Origin: Clytia hemisphaerica
Lineage: Eukaryota > Cnidaria > Hydrozoa > Leptothecata > Clytiidae
Assembly (NCBI GenBank): GCA_902728285.1
Contig: CACVBU010000408.1
Coordinates: 612,461 to 676,460 of the forward strand
Direction of reading: 5' to 3'
Length of the DNA: 64,000 bases
Made by a program: the position numbers and the translations under genes. Within the stretch, counting starts at the first letter, position 1. The number at the start of each line of letters is the position of its first letter. This document shows positions 53,830-64,000 of this stretch, piece by piece. The notes beneath the pieces are model-generated. The model worked only from the letters and a program-made list of their open reading frames with translations, was not told where the DNA came from and did not search any database.

Positions 53830-56800
53830 CAAGACAAACAAGATAAGAGACAAGATAAACTGAGTGTATTTTGAAAGGGGGAAGCATTGTTGAAGTTTCT
53901 TGAAAGCCTACCCCAATTAATCTCAGTCTAGCAGAGCTTTTAATATTTGGTAGCAAATTTTCTTGGCTTTAGACCATTATAAAGTTTCCTCCGGAAAGCC
54001 TTCACAAACCTACTTTACGAAATCATCATATTGTAATATTTGTACAGGCAACTGATTCACTTTTCGCATGACTTTCCACTACCAAGAAGTGTGGTGTTCA
54101 TCGGGTTATCTTTTTCTCAAAGTTATGAATGGATCTGATTTGCGGATCAGAGTGCCCTAACATTCAGAGAAGTTTCATATTTTCTTTCTGGGTAGTTTAG
54201 AAAATTTCTTACTTTTTCAATGAACTTGAAGTTTTTCTAGTATTGTTTCCATTTTTTTGGTTTTGCTTGGTCAAATTTTCACAATATGCTTCAATTGTAA
54301 AACGGCTGTTTGGCTATGTATCCCGTAATAACCACTTTTCTTTTTATCCGAAAGGTATAAATTCCAGGGGGCGGTGTCATCGTTGTGTTTCCAGGTAATG
54401 GAGGGCGGATTTTGCACTTTAGTTCCAGACTCAGAGTTTAAAATTTTGGGCATCGAAATGGAGTCAACATTGGTGCTTTGGTAATTCAGTTTTTCGCAAA
54501 AATTTGAAAGATTTTTTTTAGGTTGCTAGGTCTTGCGAACTCAGCATCCCAGGACTATGAGTTTTGTTCATCTATTATAGCTTCTCAAAATATTTTATAT
54601 TCTATATTTAAATTTTATAGCATTCGATAAGCCTTATTTAGTGACCCAGGAAGGTTTTTATCAACGCGCCGTTGTGGATTTATTCCGTCATTGTGTTTTC
54701 CTTTATTATGACATGATTTTTCATCCTTGGAAATTTTGCAGACTGCTGTAAAACATCTGTTTCAGCAAGGGGTGAAAAAAAATCCCTTTGGTTGTTTTTC
54801 TTCTGTTATGTATGCGTCGATTTGGTCTTTTAATCTATTTGAAGTTGTGGAAGACCTTAGAAGGGACAAACTTGTGTTGCAAAGCCGATGCTAGAGGGGG
54901 TTCAGGGACAATTTGCGTTTCCTTTCGTATTTCATCGTCCCGATGAATCGATTGCAAATCGATCTTTTGAAATGTTTGTTTCGTCTTCAATCAATTTTTG
55001 TTGCCAGTCGCTTCGGTGGTTCGTACTTAAGTTGAGAAGTTGCTGATTTTGTTCTCCCTCTTACCTGATTTACTTCGCGTACTTCAGCTGAAATCATTCA
55101 TTTCCCAGATCTATTTGGAGTGACTCTTCCTGTATCTCATTCAGTTTTATTCGGACCCGTCGTTTATTCGAAGTAATACGGTATTTTATCAAAGTTGTCA
55201 AAGTCAATGAATTTGTCTTTCAAAAAATTTTTTGAGATCGTGGTAAGACTTTCTCGCGCCTTGGAATTAGAACCTCAGATTGGATCTTATTCTTCTTTTC
55301 TTTGCTTTTAGGTATACGACGTGTACGTTCGGGTTATTCGATGTCCTCCATTCTTTTTACTTTTTCTACTTCTTTCGTTTTCCTTTTGTCTTGTCGGATG
55401 TCGACGTGATTTATTTAGGTGGTTAATGCTGTTGATTCTCATAAGTGTTGCTTACTTTTCTTGTGTCTTGTGTTCCAAGTTTGGCTTGCTTGTTAAACCC
55501 GTCAAAACCAAAGCGCCAGGCTAAGAGCAATGGATATTCGCTGTTTCCCCATTTTTCAAAAAAAGCTCTCTCCTGGAAAAGGGAAACAGATATTTCGGGG
55601 AAATGGGCTCGTTGGCTGCTTCTGGATATTGGCATGGATTTTGCCCTTAAGGAATCAGAATTATTCATTGGCCTTTTTGGTTTTTGGTAATAGTAACAAT
55701 GGCCATAAAACGCCGGAAGGTTCCAGATGATGTTAACATATCTTAAGTTTAGTATAATTTCCCTATTCGACGTCTTTGTTGTTAAACCATAAAAAGTGTC
55801 TTCACTTGGAGCAGTTTCCAAGCCTTGAACTATTCTTAGTTGGTATTCTTCTTTCTTGATGCTCCTGACTGCTTGTTGATGTGGAAATAACATTTACTGT
55901 CAATCTTGATGTTAGACATATTATCTAATAAAACAAACGAATTATCGCTTATTGGGTTTATCAACTTGCCTTTTAAACAACCCTGTCGTGTTTTTATTCC
56001 TTTCTGAGTTTCTAAACTTACTCAATACTCTTTATACCCTCTAAAGTTTTTACTTTTGCGACAGAAATATTCATGTTTAGCACGTTTACTCGTAGTAGAG
56101 GGGTCAACCGGTAGTACTTCAAAAGCCCATAACTTTGAAACAAACTCTTACTTGCTTTTTCATTGCAATTTTGGAATTGGCGGAAAATTCTACGTCGATT
56201 GGTTTAAAATTTGAAGGCGTTCGAAGCAAAACTGAGGCCACAAGAGCCTTTTGAAGTCATTAGAAAACTCTTGGAAAGAAAAAAATTGTTGCCTAGAAAA
56301 AGATTTTTGGCAATGAATAATTTGACAAATCTCTGATTGTGTCAAAAATTATATTATCATCGTCGGATTTTGTTCTCTAGACTCTTAGAAGAGTTTTGTT
56401 GTTCCTTTCGCTTTTAGGTTCCTTGGTTTTTCGAAAATCGAATTAATTTATCGGTTTGTTTGCCTAGAAAGTCTTCGTTTGACGGAAGAAAAATTAACCT
56501 CGATTGCTTATCGAATGATGTAACATTTATATCGTAGAATATGAATATTTGTAAGTAATCAAATTATAGTCGGTTTTTGCTGTTGAAAACAAAATGAACT
56601 AAACAAAAAAAATACCTCAATCTGTCTTTTTATGCAAATTGTATTTCCTTTAAAATTGAGGACTGACTGCGTAATCAAATTCATAAACAGAAATATTACG
56701 GATAGATCTTCTAAAAGCGAGATGGGAATAGCGTCTTTCCTTTTTTCCTTCGGCTTGATAGTTTTTGCGAAGAGAAAATTATCAATTTTTACTTTGTTGG

Positions 56801-59800
56801 CATCATTTTCTCAAACTTTCATTATCAAAGAGTCTGGGCCCACCGTGCAACGTTTCCTTCAAAATTTCCTTAAAAACCCAACGATAACTAGTGCTTTTCC
56901 AGAAATATTATAGGAATGGGAAATTTCGGACTGACACGTGTCAAGTGGTAAGAAAAGGGATTAAAGGGGGCGAATTTATGCACGATAGCTTCTAGGGCTT
57001 TGTATCTAAGGATCTGAATGAAAAAGTGGTATTACGGAAAATTTAGCCAAACTTCTTCTATAATTGAAATGAAAAGGTTTGATTGTAGGGAGATAACTAA
57101 AAAGTCGTTTTTACACACGCTCGAGTTTAAATAATTCAGTTCCTCTCGGATAGTTCATACGACATCTCCCTACGGTCTTCCTCGCCTAATTGTGTGAAAA
57201 TTGCGTGAACTAAAGCAACCAAAGACTATGGAAAGGATACAACTGAAAAACTACAATCGTGAAAAAATTAATTTTCAGAAAACTGCCCAACGGGAAAAAT
57301 AAATTTCGAAAAATTCTCTGTTTGAGCGTTCTGCTCTCTAGACTATGTTATAGTCTAAGACGATTCACTATCTAAGAAAAAAGCCCAAAGCCGAAGAAAA
57401 TTCGCAAACGGATTTTTTTACCGAAAAGAGTTTACAGTCGGTAGAGAGTTGCCAGTTTCTTCGAAACTCTCCCGCCGATTTTTTCCCGTATACCGCCATA
57501 ACGCCATGCCGCCATATTTCCCGCCTTTACTATCATTGTAACGGACGATAACATCGTCTATCTGCTCTCTCGCTCGGATCATTATAACATTCATAACTTT
57601 GTTGAGACAGGTAAAAAACCGGCGAACATTCACTCGGTAGTATTGGAAAGACAGTCGTGAAAAGTGGATCGGGTGTCTTAGATGTTTTTGTAATTTTTTT
57701 GTTAGTTTTTTTTAATTCCCAAGAGACCAATTTTCGTGCCATGAGCGCACGTGCAGCTTAAAGACCTTAGTATTAATTATTCCCTAATGACCAATTACCA
57801 TGCAAACGTAAGAGAGATTATGTAATCACGTTCCTAGTTTACTGCTATTAAAGAAGCGCAAGTAGTGCGCATTTTACAACCAACATGCTTGGTTTGGCAG
57901 TAAAATAGCAAAAGTAGCACAAAACTTTGAAAATATTATCTCACAATAGAGTCATCCACGAAAATCAATCCACGCGAAAATTAATCCCATTAAAGTAGTA
58001 GCGTTTAATTTTCAAATATCCAATTTTGAATTTTCATTCGGACTGAAGACTTATTATTTAAAGTCTCACTAGTTTAAGTGTGCACTGTTTCTTGTTTTGC
58101 TCGTCATTTTTCAACGAATGCTACCATTCAAACATAATATACACTGTTGAAAAGATAATTCATTTAGAGCACTATTTTTTTAGCAAGATCATTTCAAAAG
58201 TTCCTTTTTTATGTTTGTAACTTTATTTTTGGTATGGAGGTACTTTGAAGCCTCCTTATTTCAGCTCCAAAATTATTTTCACATAAAGTTATTGTATCAA
58301 ATTACACGCTTTTTTTATAAGAATATCTTCTATATGAATATCAGTGTGAAAATTGGCCAAATGATGCAGTCATTTTGTATTTGGTTAATAGAAAAAAACT
58401 GCTGCCTTTGTTAGAGATAAATTGAAGCTTTAAAGAAGAAATGTAATTTTAAGCGAAATGTTCACTTAAATTAAAAGTCCAAAACTCTCAAATTGATCAT
58501 TTCTCATGTTTGTAAAAAAGTCAAGTCTAAAAAAGTGAGAATACTTTAAGAATATTTCACCCTCAGTTTTGGCAATTTATTAAGAATACTTGACCGTCAT
58601 CCAAAGTACAAAGTAAATCTCAACTAAGATAATGATTGAATATACCAAACGGTCTTTATATCTTGACAATATGAAACACAATGGGTAAGTAAAAGATTAT
58701 GCCCAAAGTTTTTAGCCTATCTACGAATTAAAATTTTAAAAGAATCTGATAGTGCGTCAAATAGTGTTAGCAATTTGCTTTTGCTCTGGCCAAAACTACT
58801 TGTTAGTGTATACGTCAAGAAAATACACTACTTTATTTTTGCACCGATGAGTATTGCTTCCTTGTTTAAGATTTAAATTAACAAGAAAAGGTCAACCAGT
58901 AAGCACCACTTCCTCTACTCTTAGGCCCTCCGCTTGTTAATTTTTCGATTTTTTTCCAACTCCCCCCCCCCCCACCCGGACCTTATTAGGACCCCCCCTG
59001 TTTATTAATTTTTTATTTATTTTTGTTTTTCCTATTACCAAAAGGAAAGTTCCTTGTTTTACTCTAAAAAGCCTAAATTTAGTCTATTAGGGTTTTTTAA
59101 GGTCTATTTTTAAACCCCCGGTAATCAGGTTCACCCCGTTTATTCAATTTGAAAAATTTTTCCAACCCCCCCCCCATTTATTCGAGCATATATTTGGCAC
59201 CTAAGAGTTCACCCCCTGCACAATAGGGTTAAGTGAGGTGGTTTTTGGGTACGATATTTTTGCTGGCATCATCAAAAAATTTAAAAATTACAATTCCTTT
59301 TTCTAGGTGACCCCAGGGCTCTCTCCCGTACATGCTTTTGTTATTTACCGCCTAGGAAATGCAAAATAGAGACATATTTAAATTTTAAGCTAGTAGAATC
59401 AATTTAGTCTTAATGACCAGGATTAAAAAATTTACAATTCATGTAAATTAAAATATTTTTCCTTCGTTTATTATTTGCTTTGTCGTCGACTGAACAAACC
59501 AACGGCAGATGGAATTTCTTTCGAAGCAACTTTTGCAGCAAGACCTCAAATTGGATCATAAAGTTCTAAATCATCTTCTTCGGATAATTCAAATAAATTG
59601 TTCATTCATAGGTTTTAGTAAGCTAATCTCCTGTCAAATATTTAGGCTTAGTTATCTAAAAAAATTAGAGAAATGAAATTAGAACCATTTATTCATTAAT
59701 AAATTTCTCTATAGCCAATTGAAATAAGCAATTGATAATACTAGAATTTGATAAGGATGAAGGCATTAGATTCCAAACAAAAGTGTCTTACCCCTGACTT

Positions 59801-61987
59801 TTATAGAGACTTCAATTAAAAAGCTAAATAGGTAGGGAAAGAAAATTAACATATCAATTAAATTGCAGAGATAGGTATCAATAAATAGTTCATAAACAAT
59901 AAATATACATTTACAAAAAGAAATTTTAATAAATAAAAAAGTACACGGCGATCTTAAGTCGGAACTTGAATTCAAATCATCTTTATTTTTGGTGGAAAAA
60001 ATAATTTTATGATTTTCAAAGGCAATGTGATAATTTTCAAAGGCAGGACTTTTCCTTTATCTGGTAAAGAACAATAAAAAGAAAATCCAATGAAAAGACG
60101 TAAGGTCGTTTTTTAATCCAGTTCCCCTCTGCGCCCCAGGTCCTTATAAGAAACGGCAGTACACTTATTACAAAAATTTCCCCGATTTTCGAACATTAAT
60201 TTAAAGATCGCCGTGATATAAATTAATGAAAATAAATTAATTACATTAAAGAACCCCTATTTACACCACTCATTCGGTCCGTATCGATCATGGCTTGCTG
60301 GTTCACTATAAGGTAAAGAAAAATAGAATTGCAGGGTCGCAATTTTACCATGTATGTATGGCTTCAAATAAGCAAATTCATTAATTGTGCACTAATCTTT
60401 GTTTAGCTTGCTATTTCTCAACGAATGATTCAATATTAGCATATTATATACCGTTGGAATAATGATTTAGAGCACTTTATAATGAGAGATATAAGTAAAC
60501 AATTTTTAGAAAATCAAGATGAAAAATGAAGAAGAAGAAAATGAGCTATATCCTACATCCTACAAAACTTCATTTTTGTTTAAATTTTAAAACTTTTAAA
60601 TGTAACTTTTAAATTTTGAAGCAATGAGAATATTTTAGGTTGATTTCCCCAAAAAGTGAAAAATATCTGACGAAATGAAAAATATAATTCTTATAAAAAC
60701 GTAAAGTGAACACTTAAAGTGAATGGACTTTAATAGGTTCCAGGCAAAATTAAGCATTCATAAAATTGTGCTTATAAAAAAGCAGATCTGTTTTCAACAC
60801 TTTCTAAAATTAGTATACAGTACCCGCAAAGAAAGAACTTTAATAATCTCAGACTTACCGTTTATATAATAATTCCGCCTTCTGCCACAATGTGGGCAGA
60901 CAGGAGCACATTGAAACTAAAATAGAATATCATCTTTCTAATATATCTAGTCTATTCCAAATAAATTTGAATTCCGCATATTTAAATACATTGCTCTTGA
61001 AGGAGAAATAATGTAACTACAAGTAAGTGATACCTCGTTGGAAAGGAAATACTAAGCGTACGACAAAAATTTTGAAATGAACCCCCCCTGTGGTTAGAGT
61101 GAATGTGAATAAAAGTGTGAAAATGCAATCGTGAATAAATATTTTAGCTTGATTTCCCTATTAACCCATGGCCCTTTTCAAAAATCGGGCTCCATCAGAA
61201 TCAAAACCCTACTAGAATTACAATAATAGAAACTAGAAACACAGTAAGCAAAATTGTGTTGTAAAATGAAGTAAGAAAACATTGCTTGAAGGATAAATAT
61301 CTTTGATGACATGTCTCTTTCTTCTCTCAATTTTTCATTTCAACATATCGTGTTTCGGTCCGTTATTTTCACCCCTCCACTGGCTGAAAAAAAATCCCAC
61401 CGGGTCTGTGAGAATGGGTTGTCATTTCAGTTTCAACAATTGCCGTGGTTGTTGATTCTAGATAAACAATTTCCAATTTTCAGTTATGAAGTTGAAAGGG
61501 GATGCTTACATCTTGGGGCCTGGTGTCTTCTTGGTACTAAAAATCAGATAAAGAAATTCAAGTATTGGTGGGATATTAAAGCATTCCCGTAGTCTAAGAC
61601 ATATTAGAGAGTTTAAATATTTGGGTTTTTATCCAAGGAGACCGTTGTCTAGATCCTGACCATCTGAAGACGACGGTAAATCAGTACGTTTTACCGTCCT
61701 TGATTTAGCAGGTTGTTCCTAATCACCGTCCTCAAACACTCTACTTTTTCTTTGAAATGTACATGCTTGGTCGCGTCACACAAAAGATGTTCAATAACAT
61801 TTGATAAAAATCAAACACACACCTCTAATTCTCTCCTCATATCTACGATCGTCATTTCATGCTGAAATCAAATTAAATGAAATTACAAGACAATTATAAA
61901 TACTAAATTTGTCTCAAAATCGAGACAAAAATACAGTTATGATTCAAACCCTTCCATCATTACTTTGGTCAGTAACATTTAATAAAA
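53830..61987. other. Long region without a recognised gene
   Basis: I see only short open frames here. The largest is 156 codons on the minus strand (55,893-55,423), with no recognisable motif. 55,321-55,524 encodes a hydrophobic stretch. A more GC-rich patch at 57,440-57,620, rich in CCGCC, could be a first exon or promoter. A poly-C-rich block at 58,918-59,225 (GCTTGTTAATTTTTCGATTT followed by CCCCCC) is related to 45,072-45,140. About 61,150-61,205 holds a ~50-bp inverse fragment of the GGACCTACC family body (CGGGCTCCATCAG). Nothing else could be supported. Confidence 0.35.
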
Positions 61988-62270
61988 CACCCCTGTGTCA
62001 CAGACCGGTGGACCCTCACCCCGGTGGAAAAATAGGCCAAAATATCGTCCCCGGTGGAAAAAATATCCTATAATTTGAAAACCCCACTGCGAAATTGCTC
62101 TATGATTTTATCCCCATTGAAAATTGAATGTAAAAAATTACACTCCGATACCATCTCCACTGTAATTTTTGAGCTGGAAACAATAGATTTTCTATCCCCA
62201 TTGGCATTTTGATAGAAATTTTCATCTCCACTGGGGAAAAATGTTCTACCGGGGCACTGAGACAGGGGTG
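61988..62270. mobile_element. 283-bp hAT-like MITE with 8-bp target duplication
   Basis: Ends CACCCCTGT and ACAGGGGTG are inverted repeats, and similarity continues through TCA and CCGGT. TAATAAAA lies directly on both sides (61,980-61,987 and 62,271-62,278), an 8-bp duplication as made by hAT transposases. Inside, CCCC(G/A)GTGGAAAA phrases recur in both orientations. Non-coding. Confidence 0.75.
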
Positions 62271-62271
62271 T

Positions 62272-62867
62272 AATAAAAATTATACACGCACCTCAACTTT
62301 CATATTTCTCCTTGCTGTTCTCTCGTCCTGAAACCACCGCGTGAAAAAACAATAAATAGTGTCTGAAAAGTATGTAGACAATTTATATTTTCTCAGATTT
62401 AGACATGGAAAAATGAACTAAGAAAACGATAAACTTGACACTAGCCTGGAAACCTGGCGACGAAAAGCCGTTTTGCTGAGCCCAATCTATTTTGATTTTT
62501 ATGATGGCGATGGCTGCAGTAAACGGTTTGGTCGCCAGAGGCCAGAGGAGACCTTACAGTTTTTGTGCTCGTATTTTGATTGGCTTAGAATTCTCGAGAA
62601 AGCAATAATTTTACGTGTAATGTCTTTTGGGTCAAAAGATAAAGAATGTTTCACAGATGAAAAGATAATCATTTCCAACAAAAAGTTTATAATTTTGACA
62701 TTTCATCATAACGTTATGACGCCAGAATTTTTAGTTAATTTCACACTAACTTGATAGGGGAGTCAAATAAATGCATCCGGTGTGCAAGAGACGTAGTTTT
62801 TCAGAATGGTGAAATTTATCCTTCTTTGCGAAAAGATTTTCGGAGAAACTTTCTTTTCCCCAAAAGA
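62272..62867. other. Geneless stretch
   Basis: Contains a 93-codon open frame (62,473-62,754) with no recognisable content. No element ends seen. Confidence 0.3.
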
Positions 62868-63180
62868 TCCTGGGGAGTACTACCCTTGCTGGCCGACGGG
62901 GGTGCTCCGCTGAGGTTTGAAAAATGGACTCTACGTGGGACTCGTTTTAATTTTGCCGAAATTTGCGAAAAAAGTGACCCTAAATGGGACTGAAATTCCA
63001 AAATTTTCTTAAATTTTCTACTTTTTGCCCAAATTTTCCAAAAAAAGTGACTACAAGTGACTGATTTTTCTATTTTGGTGTTTTGTGACCCTACCTGGGA
63101 CTCGTGGAGGTTAAAAAAAGGTACGCTGACCAGTGGCGCATCCCCGTAACCCATTTTGCCCTAGTACACCCCCCGGGCAG
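62868..63180. repeat. Dispersed repeat with GGGAGTACTACCC and GTGACCCTAxxTGGGACT phrases
   Basis: The start (TGGGGAGTACTACCCTTGCT, GGGGGTGCTCCGCTG) and the tandem-like GGACTCTACGTGGGACTCGT, GTGACCCTAAATGGGACT and GTGACCCTACCTGGGACTCG phrases resemble a GGGTACTCCC-type dispersed repeat I associate with cnidarian genomes; that link is from memory. It ends in CCCTAGTACACCCCCC. No protein. Confidence 0.4.
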
Positions 63181-64000
63181 TAAATATGACACTGTTAACT
63201 CACACACCTCTTTCAGTAGAGCAAATAGCATAATAAGTCAAAATTAGTATACCTGAAGCTCTCTCAAAAGCCTTCTTCTTTCATTTTTGTCTTCCTATCA
63301 ATCGAATATATTTGGAGATTAATTAAATTCATTATAAACAGAGTCACTGTCCTGAAGGCATAAGTACTCCAGCTTAAAATGTAGATCAAAACATCATATC
63401 CGGAAATTCTAAATCAAGATCAAAGCTGGTTCGTTCTGAGGAAATTTTATTTGTCAATTTTTGTTCAGCTGGGAAAACGTAGTTGGATAAATTTATATCA
63501 ATTTCAGAAAGTCCCGTAGAAACCTTACTTTTCTCATCGGGAAAATATATTAAGAAAATGATTATGATTAAAAAAATGAAATTAAATAGGAATAGGAAAC
63601 TTACCCGGCCCGACGTTTTGAAGCTGGTGGAACAATGTTTTGTAGCACTCGAACGTCGTGCAAATGCTATGATATAAATAAATAGTTATATTTAAATCTC
63701 AGGGCAAAGATGTACAAGCAATTTCATTGTTTGGTAAAGTTTAACAATCAAAATGACACAAATCATAATAAGTGAATTCAAAAATGAAAAGCTCAAAAAA
63801 TACTCCAATAAGGCTAAGATATAGCCTGAAAGCCACTACCCCCCCACCGCCCCCCCCCCCAAGTCGAAGATCCAATGAATAAAAAGAGGAAATGCTGAAA
63901 TCGCCTGAATTTCAAATTCGGAAAAACAGAAAAATACCAAGAAATTCTAACTTGTACCTAGCTCGTTTTTTTTATGATTCTGAGAGCACTCATGAAAGGA
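63181..64000. other. Geneless end of the window
   Basis: AT-rich, with a poly-C block at 63,840-63,861. No coding sequence or element recognised. Confidence 0.3.

Noticed and set aside
55423-55893. 156-codon minus-strand open frame
   Set aside because: No motif or family recognised, no splice or start context, and overlapping open frames on the other strand; not supportable as a gene.
57418-57742. Two overlapping minus-strand frames in a GC-richer patch
   Set aside because: Could be a first exon, but there is no recognisable protein or supporting splice context; mentioned only in the region note.

Overview
This is eukaryotic, AT-rich, gene-poor, repeat-dominated DNA, most likely from a cnidarian. 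The grounds are a class A GPCR fragment of the single-exon type, a CXC-tailed nuclease-like protein resembling a multicopy family I associate with cnidarian genomes, PHD-type LINE zinc fingers, GT-AG splice signals, BEL/Pao and LINE elements, and many short inverted-repeat elements. The species is inferred, not shown. No rRNA, bacterial operon or CRISPR array is present.

Layout. 1-4.4 kb: one plausible protein gene (1130-3183, two exons in phase) with a FEN/PIN-like acidic-residue pattern and a cysteine-rich tail. 4.7-13.45 kb: a giant non-coding foldback-type composite, 8,748 bp, bounded by perfect 20-bp terminal inverted repeats and a TAA duplication, inserted in a 700-bp repeat whose uninterrupted copy lies at 51,599-52,299. 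It holds two tandem units whose ends are mirrored 27-bp G-rich/C-rich minisatellite arms, an inverted pair of 28-bp minisatellites, tRNA-like sequences and a nested 1,037-bp element. 13.9-16.9 kb and 37.0-43.2 kb: the two arms of a large inverted duplication, each later hit by different insertions. It carries a coiled-coil exon with splice sites. 18.8-20.4 kb and 31.5-34.5 kb: a diverged direct duplication.

23,690-28,697: a BEL/Pao LTR retrotransposon with two 130-bp LTRs that read identical and a CAGAG target duplication. Its reading frame is broken and its leader/gag start is replaced by a copy of its own reverse-transcriptase segment. 39,291-42,343: a 5'-truncated LINE with poly(A) and one internal stop, associated with a 75-bp target deletion. 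35.77-36.47 kb: a second LINE fragment. Five copies (15.2, 33.0, 34.9, 46.0 and 50.0 kb) of a non-coding ~0.9-1.1-kb element starting GGACCTACC each carry a tetranucleotide tract near that end. Two of them have empty sites inside the window.

43.6-44.3 kb: a GPCR fragment on the minus strand. 48.6-49.1 kb: a possible frameshifted coding remnant. From 52.3 kb to the end I recognise no gene, only small inverted-repeat elements (one hAT-like with an 8-bp duplication at 61,988-62,270) and low-complexity DNA. Apart from the nuclease-like gene, the GPCR remnant and the exon, everything recognisable is mobile or derived from mobile DNA, so the value of the window lies in its nested insertions and in-window empty sites.
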